Shown: positions 18,708 to 28,532, counted from the first letter of the stretch. The stretch is DNA of 64,000 nt from JBNAGF01 sp049801055 (GCF_049801055.1 NZ_JBNAGF010000009.1:124001-188000); one strand, 5' to 3'. Notes: generated from the letters alone by a model not told the origin. Program-made: numbers and translations.

Positions 18708-19382
18708 TCAGCCCGTACCGCCATTTGCAGCGGCCTCATCCTCGAGAAGCCAGCCAAAGAAGAGTGTGGCCAGAAATGCGGCGACAAGCTGAACCAACAC
18801 GAAGGCCAACACATGAGAAGGGGCAATTCCGGCAAACGTATCAGAGAAACCACGCGCGATGGTCACCGCCGGGTTTGCAAATGAAGTCGACGAAGTGAAC
18901 CAATAGGCTGCGGTGATGTAGAGACCCACTGCCACGGGCACGGCCTCGGGTCGGTTTTTCACGCATGCCAGGATCGTTCCCACCAAACCAAAGGTGGCGA
19001 CAAACTCCCCGACCCATTGGCCGATCCCCGTGCGCGCTGTTGTCGACGGATCAAAGAGCGGATTGTCGAACATGATATGAGCAGCCAGCACACCGCAGAT
19101 CCCGCCGAAAACCTGTACGGCCACATAAAGGCCCGCTGTGCGGGCCTGCAACTCACGTCGGAGGGCAAAACTGAGCGTTACAGCCGGATTGAAATGCGCG
19201 CCAGATATTGGCCCGAAAACCATAATCAGCACAACGAGGATCGCGCCCGTTGGAATGGTGTTGCCAAGTAGCGCAATGGCGACATTACCGTCGGCAAGCC
19301 GTTCGGCCATGATGCCCGAACCGACAACCGTTGCCAGCAGGGAAAAGGTGCCAAGCCATTCGGCAACCAATCTGCGTATCAT
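18708..19382 (-). CDS. aquaporin / MIP family channel (AqpS-like)
   Basis: A 224-aa inner-membrane channel with six predicted helices and the two half-helix motifs: GAHFNPAVTLSFAL in the first half and SFANPAVTIARGF in the second, the latter with the selectivity-filter Arg. The family conducts water or small uncharged solutes. Its general look and the arsR gene nearby resemble AqpS channels of rhizobial ars operons, which pass arsenite. The ATG follows the stop of the DoeB-like gene after two bases, so it is the second gene of that operon. Alternative: it conducts a product such as ammonia, urea or a polyol made by the surrounding catabolic enzymes. Confidence 0.9.
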   Translation of the reverse strand: MIRRLVAEWLGTFSLLATVVGSGIMAERLADGNVAIALLGNTIPTGAILVVLIMVFGPISGAHFNPAVTLSFALRRELQARTAGLYVAVQVFGGICGVLAAHIMFDNPLFDPSTTARTGIGQWVGEFVATFGLVGTILACVKNRPEAVPVAVGLYITAAYWFTSSTSFANPAVTIARGFSDTFAGIAPSHVLAFVLVQLVAAFLATLFFGWLLEDEAAANGGTG

Positions 19383-19384
19383 TT

Positions 19385-20389
19385 TCAGTTCTCCTGAATA
19401 TCGTCCGCGATCTGATAGACCGCATCACCTCGCTGAACATGACTGAGGGTGCGTTTGGCAAGAACAATTCCGCCGAATGGCGACACCACGTGAGCCGGTT
19501 CGCGTTGAGGCTGATCCGGGAAATGTATCTGTCCCAGAGCTTCGTGCGGTGACACTGGATCCGCAATGTCCTTGAAGGGTTCAAACACCCCGTCATCGTA
19601 GCAATAGACTGATCCCTGAACGCTCAATGCCCGGGTCCCGCGCGTGCCATCAGGCTGATAGCCGGGCAACATTTTCAACTTGTGCAGAACCCGCCGCAGC
19701 CCACGCTCGGCATCGGCAAGGATCGTTCTGTCAATGCCGCCGCCGCCGCCCAGTTCCGCCATGACGGACACCACGCCATTCCGGTTCGCCGCAGCCAATG
19801 CCGTGCGACCGGTAGACTGTCGACCTCCACCGCCAAACACCCATGCAAAAGGCAGATCAAACGCGTGCTCCAGCAATTGAAGTTTGGCGCGTTCTTCTTC
19901 GGTCGCGCCCATCCCACGCAACAGGGTGGCGGGATAAAACAGGGATGTGCCACCAGAATGCAGATCAACCATGTAGTCAGATCGCGGCAAGAGCACTTCC
20001 TCGATGTAATGAGCGATCATCTGCGTTGGGGCTCCCATAGCATTGCCAGGGAAGCTTCGGTTGAGATTACCCTCATCGATCGGTGAAACGCGCCGCGACG
20101 CTCTGGCCGCCGGATAGTTGGCCATGGTCAGAATGATCAACTGACCGTCAATGTCCTGCGGCTCCAACTCACGCGACAGCTTGGTCAGGGCAATCTGCCC
20201 TTCGTATTCATCACCGTGCACACCGGCCAGCATCAGCATAGTGGGCCCCGCGCCGTTCTTGATGCTGACTATGGGAAGTCCAATCCAACCATAGGCACTC
20301 CGATCGACGGAGTGTGGCACCCGCAGATAACCGGCCTGTTTGCCATTTGCGTCAAGGTCAACTTCGGACGTGATCAGTGTTGCGGCCAT
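19385..20389 (-). CDS. succinylglutamate desuccinylase/aspartoacylase-type deacylase (DoeB/EutE-like)
   Basis: A 334-aa zinc carboxypeptidase-fold (M14-like) deacylase. Zn ligands are seen in AGVHGDEYEG (His, Glu) and in VDLHSGGTS (His); the substrate carboxylate motif is GNLNRSFPG. The C-terminal part (VVSPFGGIVLAKRTLSHV ... GDAVYQI) is the small beta domain of this family. DoeB/EutE, which deacetylates N-acetyl-diaminobutyrate in ectoine breakdown, has this organisation. GGAGG lies a few bases before the ATG. It is the first gene of the minus-strand operon 20389-15632 and is divergent from arsR, with 230 bp between them. The deacylase call is firm; ectoine as the source of substrate is inference. 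Confidence 0.82.
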   Translation of the reverse strand: MAATLITSEVDLDANGKQAGYLRVPHSVDRSAYGWIGLPIVSIKNGAGPTMLMLAGVHGDEYEGQIALTKLSRELEPQDIDGQLIILTMANYPAARASRRVSPIDEGNLNRSFPGNAMGAPTQMIAHYIEEVLLPRSDYMVDLHSGGTSLFYPATLLRGMGATEEERAKLQLLEHAFDLPFAWVFGGGGRQSTGRTALAAANRNGVVSVMAELGGGGGIDRTILADAERGLRRVLHKLKMLPGYQPDGTRGTRALSVQGSVYCYDDGVFEPFKDIADPVSPHEALGQIHFPDQPQREPAHVVSPFGGIVLAKRTLSHVQRGDAVYQIADDIQEN

Positions 20390-20601
20390 GACTCTCCCTC
20401 CGGAGTGAATCTTTTTCCTGCGACGTCACCAACCTGGAGCCGCATCTCTAGGCCGCCAGGTTGGTTGCTGGCCGCGCGATCACAGGCTTCCGTTTCGATG
20501 ATAAACCTCTTGTGCATCAGAAGTGTCAACTTCTTATTTCGGCAGATCCCGAATTATGGAAACGACGTCCGAGAATTTGACGACTTACCAAAGTTCGTTA
20601 A

Positions 20602-20617
20602 TTCGACTATCATCGAA
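20602..20617. promoter_or_regulatory. short dyad at the arsR start, possible operator
   Basis: TTCGA (20602-20606) and TCGAA (20613-20617) form a 5-6-5 dyad ending two bases before the arsR ATG, in a stretch without a clear Shine-Dalgarno sequence. ArsR-type repressors commonly bind short dyads at their own start. Weak support because the arms are only 5 bp. Confidence 0.3.
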
Positions 20618-20619
20618 AT

Positions 20620-20955
20620 ATGGATCAAGAAACGGCTATCGAAGCCTTTGCCGCATTGGCGCAAAACTCACGTCTGACCATTGTTCGAAAACTGGTCAAA
20701 GTCGGCCCCGAGGGTCTGACGGCAACCGAGATTTCAAACAGGGTCGGGATTGTTCCGTCGACACTGTCAGGGCATCTTGGAGTGCTGAAGCGGGCGGGGT
20801 TACTTACCGCCACCCGGCATTCCCGTGAAATACATTATGCAGCGGATGTCAGCGCGATCACCGCACTGGTCACGTTTATCCTGTCGGATTGCTGCGGCGG
20901 GGAAATTCAACATTGCGCTGAGATTCTGTTCCTTTTGAAGGAAGGCGAGAGCTGA
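20620..20955 (+). CDS. arsR: ArsR/SmtB family metalloregulator with C-terminal Cys cluster
   Basis: A 111-aa winged-helix repressor. The recognition helix region is VPSTLSGHLGVLKRAGLL. Near the C-terminus is SDCCGGEIQHC with Cys91, Cys92 and Cys99, close to the As(III)-binding triad of AfArsR-type regulators (two adjacent Cys plus a third about seven residues on). It should leave DNA when arsenite or antimonite binds. No arsB, acr3, arsC or arsH is in the window. It is divergent from the operon containing the aquaporin, which is the likeliest target. The symbol is given for the family; the true ligand is not shown. Confidence 0.88.
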   Translation: MDQETAIEAFAALAQNSRLTIVRKLVKVGPEGLTATEISNRVGIVPSTLSGHLGVLKRAGLLTATRHSREIHYAADVSAITALVTFILSDCCGGEIQHCAEILFLLKEGES

Positions 20956-21141
20956 TTTCCCGAGACCGAAGAACTTGACAAGCCCAGAAAATGTGGCTGC
21001 CACCGGCCCATATTTTTATCGTTATCGCCGAGTATTTCGCCCATCAATTTCCTGCCAAAAAATGGCAACCGATTACGGAATTAAACATAATCCTTTGAAA
21101 ATTCGAAACTCGCGGATACGATCAAGCGCTAGGAACTACTC

Positions 21142-22557
21142 GTGTTTCTCCAAGATCGGGTGGCGCAATTGAAAAAATTTGTTCTAAAAACTCTTTCTAT
21201 CTCCGCAACGATCGCGTTCTGCGGAACCATAATCGAAGCGCAAAGTCTAAGCAGCGCAGTGCAGACCGCACTGACCTCCAATCCTAGGATTAAGGCTCAG
21301 GATTCATCAGTCCGGGCTGCGGCCTATGACCTTTTACAGACCCGGGAACAGTTCGAGCCAACGCTGTCCCTGTTCGGCACCGTTGGGCGGGAGTACGTGG
21401 ACGACCCTGCAGGTCTATCGGCCGCTGATAACGCTGTTACCAAAACACCGCGCGAGGCAGGGTTGCTGGCAGAGGTCACGCTTTACGATGGCTTTCGGCG
21501 AGACAATCTTACCTTTGCTCGAGCTTCCCGGCTTGATCGTTCGATGTTCGAATATCTCGATGCTTCGGAAACTATGGCATTAACTGTTGTGCAGGCCTAT
21601 GTCGATGTCGCTCGCCAGCTCGCACTCAAGCAGATCGCGCTGGATCATCTCGCCCGGCACATCGAGATACAGGGACAGGTCAGCCGACAGGTCACTGGTG
21701 GCAAATTGCCGATCAGCGACCTGTTGCAAGTCGAAAGCCGTGTCGAACGGGTTCGTGTTGCCTTGACCGAGATCGAACTTGATCTGTCGGCGGCACGTAT
21801 CAGATACCGGGAACTGGTTGGCCAACTGCCCGGTTCCTATCTCAAGATCCCAGCCCCACCGGCACCGCCATCGACGGTCGATTTGCTGGTCAAAGCAAGC
21901 CTCGACAACAATTTCCGGATCAAGCAAGCCCAATCAAACATCGATGCCCGCGAGTTTGAACGCAGGATGTCCGAAGCTGATTATCAGCCACGCATCACTT
22001 TGCAGGCCGGCACATCCTATGGTGCGGACCTAGACGGGTCACGCGGCCACGAAAACCGCAATTTCGTCGGGCTAAACCTGAACTGGACGCTGTTCCGGGG
22101 CGGACGCAGGGAACGAACCGAAGCCTTTGCCGAACGCCGCAACGAGGCGCTGTATGACCGCATGTCGATCATGCGCGAGGTTGACGCCATCGCGCGGCGG
22201 GCTTGGACAAACTACTCCTCCAACCGTCGCCTTCAGCAATTGCTGGCCAAACAGGTCGAAACCAATCAGGAACTGGTGTTTCAGTATCTTCAGGAATTTC
22301 AGCTGGCCACACGCAGCCTGATCGACGTGTTGATCGCCGAAACCGAACTGTTCACCGCCCGATACGAACAGATCAACTCTCGCGCCAGCCTGTCCTTCAG
22401 CGGTTACCGGATGATGGCCGCACAGAGCAAACTGGCAAAGTATTTCGGGGTCGACAGCACAGGCGAGCTTCTGCTTTTGACTGTTGGTGTGGATACCGAA
22501 AAACGTCAGCGTCCCTATAGCGTGCTCCAGAAGGGCCGCCCTGTCGTGGATCGATGA
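21142..22557 (+). CDS. TolC-family outer-membrane channel of a type I secretion system
   Basis: A 471-aa protein with signal peptide (KTLSISATIAFCGTIIEA) and two OEP repeats typical of TolC/LapE. The first repeat starts LSSAVQTALTSNPRIKAQ and the second with LLVKASLDNNFRIKQAQSN. The GTG start at 21142 has AGGA 7 bases before it; an in-frame TTG at 21169 is an alternative. It forms the outer-membrane part of the exporter encoded by the next two genes. The stop overlaps the start of the ABC gene by 4 bp, so the three are one operon. About 185 bp of AT-richer DNA before it probably holds the promoter. Confidence 0.92.
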   Translation: MFLQDRVAQLKKFVLKTLSISATIAFCGTIIEAQSLSSAVQTALTSNPRIKAQDSSVRAAAYDLLQTREQFEPTLSLFGTVGREYVDDPAGLSAADNAVTKTPREAGLLAEVTLYDGFRRDNLTFARASRLDRSMFEYLDASETMALTVVQAYVDVARQLALKQIALDHLARHIEIQGQVSRQVTGGKLPISDLLQVESRVERVRVALTEIELDLSAARIRYRELVGQLPGSYLKIPAPPAPPSTVDLLVKASLDNNFRIKQAQSNIDAREFERRMSEADYQPRITLQAGTSYGADLDGSRGHENRNFVGLNLNWTLFRGGRRERTEAFAERRNEALYDRMSIMREVDAIARRAWTNYSSNRRLQQLLAKQVETNQELVFQYLQEFQLATRSLIDVLIAETELFTARYEQINSRASLSFSGYRMMAAQSKLAKYFGVDSTGELLLLTVGVDTEKRQRPYSVLQKGRPVVDR

Positions 22558-24749
22558 ACACATTACCGCCGGAGGGGCCTCAGAAAGAAAACGCCCCGAA
22601 CGGCAGTAAGCCGGGACAGGATGAATCCCAGAGCGGAGCATTGAGCGTCATTGCTTGGTTCGCCGCAAGATACGGACGACCGTTCACCGAAACGGCTGTA
22701 GTGAGCCGCATTCCAGCTGGCACCAACACGCGCCACGCCGACGGGTTGATTCGAGGATTTGAAACGATCGGCCTTCGCGCGCGGTTGTATAAGTCTACCT
22801 TGCGGCGGCTCGACCCTGCCGTGCTTCCCTGCGTGGCCTTCGACCGGACCAATCGGCCTGTTATCGTGGAGAGCTTCGACAGTAGTCGCCACACTGTAAA
22901 GATCACCAGCGCCCACACAGGCAAAACTACGCGGGAGCCGGTTCGCGATCTGCAACGCAGGATAGCACCGCAAGTTTTACTGGTAACCCCCGAGCAGGGC
23001 GACGCCCGAGCTCTGAAATCGCCGCCCGGTGCTGCACAGTCCAATGGCCACTGGTTCTGGGGACCGGTATTGGGCAACTGGCGGTCTTGGGGCCAGATCA
23101 TGCTGGCCTCGCTACTGATCAACATTCTGGCGCTCGCGCTGCCTCTCTTCATCATGAACGTCTACGACAGGGTGATCCCAAGCCTGTCATTCGTAACTCT
23201 GTGGACCCTCGCAGGAGGCGTCGGCATCGCCATCGGGATGGACTTGTTGCTGCGGGCGCTTCGGGCGCAGATCATCGAGCGGATTGGCCGCCGCGTCGAC
23301 TTGCAGGTCGCCACCTCATTGTTCCGACAGGCGATGGATCTGAGAATGGCCGAGCGGCAATCCGGTGCCGCAGGTCTAGCGAGCCGCATTCGCGAATATG
23401 AAGCTGTCCGGGAATTCTTCACATCCAGTTCCTTTGCCTCGTTCGTCGATCTGCTTTTCATCGGTGTTTTTATTGCCGTTCTGTTCGCAATTGTTGGGCC
23501 GCTGGCCTATGTGCCGCTTGCGGGAGTTGCCGCGATCCTGTTGGTGGCGCTTGTTGCGCAAATCCCCATGGCACGCTCTGCCTCGCAGGCCGGGAATGTT
23601 GCCACTCATCGCCACGTGGTGCTGATGGAGGCCCTGTCGGGCGTCGAAACACTCAAGACTCTGAACGCCGAACCCGTCATGCAGCGTGAATGGGAAGGCG
23701 CCGTAGCAGCTTCGGCACGGGTCAACGGCCGAACACGGCTCTGGTCGAATTTCACCTCTAGCTGCACGATCATGGTGCAGCAGCTTGTCAGCGTGGTGAT
23801 CATCGTTCTCGGCGTCTACATGATTGCCGAAAATCAGATAACGATCGGTGGCCTGATCGCGGCCAACATTCTTTCCAGCCGAGCGCTGGCCCCACTGGGG
23901 ACCATCGCACAAACCGTATTCCGGGCGCAGTATGCGCGCAAATCCATGTTGGCGCTGAACGAGATGATGGGGCTGGAAACCGAGCGGGAGGCATCCATCA
24001 AATCGAACCTGCGCGTAAAGACCGGATCATTGTCGATCCGCGATGTCGGTTACACCTTTCCCGAAGCACAGCTGCCTGCGCTGGATCATCTCTCACTGGA
24101 GATCGCAGCAGGCGAAACAGTGGCCCTTTTGGGCAGGGTCGGCTCCGGTAAGTCGACACTTGGCAAGTTGGTCTCTGGATTGATCCAACCAGACAGCGGG
24201 CTTGTTCTGGTCGATGACTATGGCAGCAACCAATACGATCCGGCCGAGCTTCGCACGGGCATCGGATACTTGCCGCAGCGGTCAGAATTCTTCACAGGCA
24301 CGCTGCGCGAAAACCTTGTTCTCGGCCGCCCCAACGCCACGCAGGAGGAAATCGACGAAGCACTTTTCATCGCCGGACTGTCAGATTACGTGGCCGAAAG
24401 CCCCGAAGGACTCGACTTGCATATTGGCGAAGACGGCAACAACCTTTCAGGCGGTCAGGCGCAGGCGCTGGCTTTGGCCCGGATCTTGTTGGGGCAGCAC
24501 AAGCTGCTCTTTCTTGACGAGCCGACCAACGCAATGGATCAGGTGATGGAACAGCGGGTATGCGAGCGCCTAGGGTTGCTCAAAGCGCGGGGGACGGGCC
24601 TGATCCTGTGTACGCACCGAGCCTCTCTGGCCGATCTTGCGGATCGATTTGTCGTACTCGAGAAGGGTCGCCTGCTGATCGACGGGTCCAAAAACGAAGT
24701 GATGCAGCAACTCGTCTCGGCCGATGCCGACAGCGGGGGGGCAGGTTGA
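22554..24749 (+). CDS. type I secretion ABC transporter/ATPase (LapB-like)
   Basis: A 731-aa half-transporter. The N-terminal region (about residues 25-150) is a C39-peptidase-like domain that lacks the catalytic Cys, as in LapB and HlyB, and would dock the substrate rather than cut it. Residues about 170-450 hold the membrane domain (LLINILALALPLFIMNVYDR, then VIPSLSFVTL, is characteristic). The ATPase follows: Walker A GRVGSGKST near residue 527, signature LSGGQAQALALAR near 631, Walker B LLFLDEPT near 650. It uses ATP to export an unfolded large protein. Candidate substrates in the window are the RTX/LamG protein and the 2367-aa repeat protein. It overlaps both neighbours. Confidence 0.95.
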   Translation: MNTLPPEGPQKENAPNGSKPGQDESQSGALSVIAWFAARYGRPFTETAVVSRIPAGTNTRHADGLIRGFETIGLRARLYKSTLRRLDPAVLPCVAFDRTNRPVIVESFDSSRHTVKITSAHTGKTTREPVRDLQRRIAPQVLLVTPEQGDARALKSPPGAAQSNGHWFWGPVLGNWRSWGQIMLASLLINILALALPLFIMNVYDRVIPSLSFVTLWTLAGGVGIAIGMDLLLRALRAQIIERIGRRVDLQVATSLFRQAMDLRMAERQSGAAGLASRIREYEAVREFFTSSSFASFVDLLFIGVFIAVLFAIVGPLAYVPLAGVAAILLVALVAQIPMARSASQAGNVATHRHVVLMEALSGVETLKTLNAEPVMQREWEGAVAASARVNGRTRLWSNFTSSCTIMVQQLVSVVIIVLGVYMIAENQITIGGLIAANILSSRALAPLGTIAQTVFRAQYARKSMLALNEMMGLETEREASIKSNLRVKTGSLSIRDVGYTFPEAQLPALDHLSLEIAAGETVALLGRVGSGKSTLGKLVSGLIQPDSGLVLVDDYGSNQYDPAELRTGIGYLPQRSEFFTGTLRENLVLGRPNATQEEIDEALFIAGLSDYVAESPEGLDLHIGEDGNNLSGGQAQALALARILLGQHKLLFLDEPTNAMDQVMEQRVCERLGLLKARGTGLILCTHRASLADLADRFVVLEKGRLLIDGSKNEVMQQLVSADADSGGAG

Positions 24750-26068
24750 TGTTCGGGCGCCGAATCGAAGAAGAATTCGTCAACACCGCCGAAACACAAG
24801 AACGAGGCGGCGATCGGGGCACCACATTCCTTCTCCTGCTGACGGCTGCGCTTGTTGGTGGCTTTCTCTGGTGGGCGCACACCAACAAAATAGAACAGGT
24901 CACGCGCGGCAACGGCACGGTCATTCCGTCACAGAAAGTTCAGGTTGTCCAAAGCCTCGAAGGTGGCGTCGTCCGTTCCATCCTGTTGCGCGAAGGCGAT
25001 CTGATCGAACAGGGCGCTGTCCTGATGCAGATCGACGACACCAGCGTTGCTGCCGAGCTTGGCGAACTCGAAGAGCGCAAGAACGCGTTGCTGGCCGAAA
25101 AGCTGAGGCTTGAAGCCGAAGCGAAATTGCAAGAGGTGCTTGAATATCCCGATGAGCTGGCCGCAAAGTCTCCGTTAGCGACCGCCGTAGAACTGGAAGT
25201 GTTCCAGTCGCGAAGAACCCAGCTAGACAGCGAACTCGAGATCCTCGGCGACAAGATCCGTCAACGGCGCAGCGAACTGGCCGAACTCGAAGCCCTGCAA
25301 AGTAAGCGCCGTCAGGTTATTGCACCACTGGCCGAGGAGATCGAACTGGTCAGCAAAATGACTGAGTCTGGCACGATCCCCCGCATCGAACTGTTGCGGC
25401 TCAATTCGCAAATGGCAGAGCTTCAAGGTGATCTGACCGTCGGAGAAGCTGCGAAAGTCCGGGTGGAAAGTTCTCTCGCTCAATCCGAAAACGAACTGGA
25501 TGCGGCAGTCTCAGCTTATGTGCTGACAGCACGGCAGAGGTTGGCGCGTCTTCAGGTCGAGCTTGCCGTCGTCCAAGAAGAACTGCGTGCGGCCAGCGAG
25601 CGTGTCACCCGTACGCAGCTCCGATCTCCGGTGCGCGGCACGATCAACGCGCTGTCGGTCAACAGTATCGGCGCGGTGGTTCGACCGGGACAGGAAGTGG
25701 CGGAGATTGTACCAGCGGATGACGGCTTGCTTATCGAGGTAAAACTGCGCCCGGCAGACGTGGCCTTCGTGACACCCGGCGCCGAGGCCTCGGTCAAGAT
25801 AACTGCCTATGATTACCTGATTTACGGATCTCTCCCCGGCATTGTCGAACGCATCGGTGCCGACACGGTCACGGATGCCGAAGGAAACGAGTTCTTTCGG
25901 GCAGTCATCCGAACAGAGCAGAACATTCTCGGCCCGGCTGACCAACCGCTGCCCATCTCGGCCGGAATGGTGGCATCGGTCGATATCCGCACCGGACAGC
26001 GCACGGTCCTCGAAATTCTACTGAAGCCCCTGCGCCGCGCCCAGAACGAGGCCCTGCGCGAAGGGTGA
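24749..26068 (+). CDS. HlyD-family periplasmic adaptor of the type I secretion system
   Basis: A 439-aa membrane-fusion protein. The ATG at 24749 shares bases with the TGA of the ABC gene (TGATG). One N-terminal membrane helix (TTFLLLLTAALVGGFLWWAH) anchors it, followed by a barrel/lipoyl half (NGTVIPSQKVQVVQSLEGGV), a long coiled-coil hairpin (about residues 95-290), the second lipoyl half (LRSPVRGTINALSVNSIGAV) and a C-terminal beta domain. It joins the ABC protein to the TolC channel. Its stop is adjacent to the stop of the convergent cyclase gene with no spacer. Confidence 0.94.
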   Translation: MFGRRIEEEFVNTAETQERGGDRGTTFLLLLTAALVGGFLWWAHTNKIEQVTRGNGTVIPSQKVQVVQSLEGGVVRSILLREGDLIEQGAVLMQIDDTSVAAELGELEERKNALLAEKLRLEAEAKLQEVLEYPDELAAKSPLATAVELEVFQSRRTQLDSELEILGDKIRQRRSELAELEALQSKRRQVIAPLAEEIELVSKMTESGTIPRIELLRLNSQMAELQGDLTVGEAAKVRVESSLAQSENELDAAVSAYVLTARQRLARLQVELAVVQEELRAASERVTRTQLRSPVRGTINALSVNSIGAVVRPGQEVAEIVPADDGLLIEVKLRPADVAFVTPGAEASVKITAYDYLIYGSLPGIVERIGADTVTDAEGNEFFRAVIRTEQNILGPADQPLPISAGMVASVDIRTGQRTVLEILLKPLRRAQNEALREG

Positions 26069-28285
26069 TCATTTGGTCTCGGCCACAAAGACACCGTCCC
26101 AATCATCTGGCGGGTCACGCATGAGCCGTCGCAGCCTATCGCCATAGACCTCGGTGTAACCCGACAGTTCAATGTCGAGCGTTTCGGCAAGATGGTTCAC
26201 CTCAGAAATATAGTCTTTTGCCGCCTCGAACTGTCCAGTCCGGTATGCGTCGAGCATTTTCCCATTCTCGGCCTGAACCGCCAGAAACATGGGATTTTGC
26301 GCCAGTTTCTGATCGCCAAACAAGGCAAATATGCGCTCAGGCAAGGACTTACCCTTGACCCTGATCAGGTCCAGTTCCAGCAAGGCGAAACTGTCCTGCA
26401 CCGCCAGCGCGGTGGCCTCGCCCACGACGATGGAAACCCCGTAAGTCTTGGTCTGACCCTCCAGCCGTGACGCCAGGTTCACCGCATCGCCAAGGGCTGT
26501 GTAATCAAAGCGTGTGTCACTCCCCATGTTGCCGACAACACATTCTCCGGTGTTGATCCCGATACCGACATTGATCGGCTCGTACACAGTCTTTTTTCGC
26601 GGTCGCAAGCGTCGCGTTTCGTTCAGGTCATCCACCGCCTTGAGCATCCTGAGCGCCGCCTCGCAACTGGATTTGGCATGCCCCTGATCATCCAGCGGTG
26701 CGTTCCAAAACGCCATCACAGCATCACCCATGAACTTGTCGATGGTCCCACCGCTCAGCATGATCGCATCGGACAGAACCGTCAGGAACCGGTTCATCAA
26801 TTGGGTCAACCCCTGCGGGTCTTCTCTGAACCGTTCGGCGATAGAGGTGAACCCGCGTACATCGCTAAACAGCACCGTCAATTCCCTGTTCTCACCTCCC
26901 AGCTTCAGGTTGTCCGGATCCTTGGAAAGCTGAGACACCAGTGCCGGAGAAACATACTGACCGAAAGCGCTGCGGATCTGGTTTCTCCGCAGTTCCTCGC
27001 GCAGATAGTTGGCGCTGGAAAACAGCATCACCATCAAACCGGTAGAGAGCATGGGGAATGTCGGATCAATGATCTGATTTGCGTTCAGGAACAGATAGAA
27101 GGTGAATGCGCCATATCCCGCGATCAGCAGGATTGAACTCAGGATGAGCCACCGGGCTGCCAAAATTGGTGCGAGAAAGATCACAAGAATGCACAGCGAT
27201 GCGGCCCAGACCAGTTCCTGAGCCAGGGCCGTATTCGGTCTTAGCAACAAATCCCCTGCCAAAATGTTTTCGAGCAACTGGGCGTGGATTTCGACACCGG
27301 CCATGGGAATTCCAAGCGGCGTTGCGCGAAAATCCTCCAGCCCGATGGCCGAGGTACCTACCAAGACAAGATGGTTCTGCAGCCGACCGGGCGGAACCCT
27401 GTCCTGCAAAAGATCGGCTGCGGAAACAAATCGGTTGGGGTCAGACACAGAATAGCGAGGCCAAACTGTAGCATCCGCCTCGGTTTGAATAAGCTTTCGG
27501 GCCACCACGATCCCATCGACGCCTGCCTCGTTGGACTTGACGGCAAAGGCGTCGCCCCCGGTCGCAATGCGCAATAACTCGGGTGCAATGCTAAGGCGGA
27601 TCTGGCCTTGAACCAACATGACCAGCGGAACCTTTCGGTAGACACCATCCGGATCCGGCAAGACCGTAAACACCCCGCGCCCGCTTGCCGCTTCTTCCAA
27701 TTCAGGCAAGTTCTGGATCAGCTCCGGAAACTGCAGAAGAAACGGGCTGGGATCCGGCCCGAGCATCGCATGCGGTACCTGCGGAACCTCGCCATCGGTC
27801 TGCGCGGTTTGCGTGGTTCGAATACTCGATTGACCGGCGACGACACGCGATCGCCGGAATGTCTCGGCCAACACAAGGTCATTGGACGGCATCGCAGCAA
27901 GCTCTGCCCGGACGTCCGGAGGCAGGTTCGGGTTATCCGCAGCGACAAGTGCCGGGGACAGCCGGTCAGGCTCCGAAAACAAGACGTCGAACGCAAGAGC
28001 GACGCTTCCTGCCTGCATGGCCTTTTCAGTCAGTTCAGCGATCTGGGTCCGCGGCCAAGGCCATTGGCCGATTTCAGTCAGGCTGGCGTCGTCTATATCG
28101 AGAATGGCGACTGGAAACTGGCCCAGATCACGCGGAAAACTCTGTTGGAAAAGATCAAAGGCCGAGAGCCTCAGACGTTCCACCGGGATCGGGTCGATCA
28201 CGCGCAGTGTCAGCAGGGCTGCAAGCAACACCACCCCGGCAATTCGGGACAGGCTGATTCTTCGCAGAAGTCCTGAAAGCGTCAA
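26069..28285 (-). CDS. CHASE2-domain adenylate cyclase
   Basis: A 738-aa membrane cyclase. After an N-terminal helix comes a periplasmic CHASE2 sensor (about residues 40-335; typical DLFQQSFPRD, VAILDIDDASL and WPWPRTQIAEL), three membrane helices (about 350-435) and a cytoplasmic class III catalytic domain (about 465-650). Metal Asp are in VLFSDVRGFTS and MGDAVMAFW; the K of DKFMGD and T of FDYTALGD give the K/T pattern of bacterial adenylate cyclases; NLASRL holds Asn and Arg. The only usable start in frame is TTG at 28285, with AGGGG upstream. It lies between the secretion operon and the giant adhesin gene, divergent from the latter, so it may link an envelope signal to adhesin expression (inference). 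Confidence 0.93.
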   Translation of the reverse strand: MTLSGLLRRISLSRIAGVVLLAALLTLRVIDPIPVERLRLSAFDLFQQSFPRDLGQFPVAILDIDDASLTEIGQWPWPRTQIAELTEKAMQAGSVALAFDVLFSEPDRLSPALVAADNPNLPPDVRAELAAMPSNDLVLAETFRRSRVVAGQSSIRTTQTAQTDGEVPQVPHAMLGPDPSPFLLQFPELIQNLPELEEAASGRGVFTVLPDPDGVYRKVPLVMLVQGQIRLSIAPELLRIATGGDAFAVKSNEAGVDGIVVARKLIQTEADATVWPRYSVSDPNRFVSAADLLQDRVPPGRLQNHLVLVGTSAIGLEDFRATPLGIPMAGVEIHAQLLENILAGDLLLRPNTALAQELVWAASLCILVIFLAPILAARWLILSSILLIAGYGAFTFYLFLNANQIIDPTFPMLSTGLMVMLFSSANYLREELRRNQIRSAFGQYVSPALVSQLSKDPDNLKLGGENRELTVLFSDVRGFTSIAERFREDPQGLTQLMNRFLTVLSDAIMLSGGTIDKFMGDAVMAFWNAPLDDQGHAKSSCEAALRMLKAVDDLNETRRLRPRKKTVYEPINVGIGINTGECVVGNMGSDTRFDYTALGDAVNLASRLEGQTKTYGVSIVVGEATALAVQDSFALLELDLIRVKGKSLPERIFALFGDQKLAQNPMFLAVQAENGKMLDAYRTGQFEAAKDYISEVNHLAETLDIELSGYTEVYGDRLRRLMRDPPDDWDGVFVAETK

Positions 28286-28381
28286 TGTATGCCCCTAATG
28301 GTTGAATCTGGCATATCTGGCTGCGCTTTTGATTTAATTTTCCTATCCGTCACAAAGTTCGTTGCCTATGGGCGCTCACCA

Positions 28382-28405
28382 CATTTCGGCCACAATTGCG
28401 AAATG
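28382..28405. promoter_or_regulatory. 7-10-7 dyad in the divergent promoter region
   Basis: CATTTCG (28382-28388) and CGAAATG (28399-28405) form an inverted repeat in the 247-bp spacer between the CHASE2 cyclase gene and the giant adhesin gene. The rest of the spacer is AT-rich towards the adhesin gene. Candidate operator; the binding protein is unknown. Confidence 0.35.
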
Positions 28406-28532
28406 ATCGCTAGATCTCGATTGGCCATCATCCCGGTCCTGAAAAGAAATGGCGAAAATGTGAATTTAGAGGCACAATTCTCAGCAAGATTTTTATTATT
28501 GCAATGATTTTTGACAAAAAGGCTTGGGGGCG

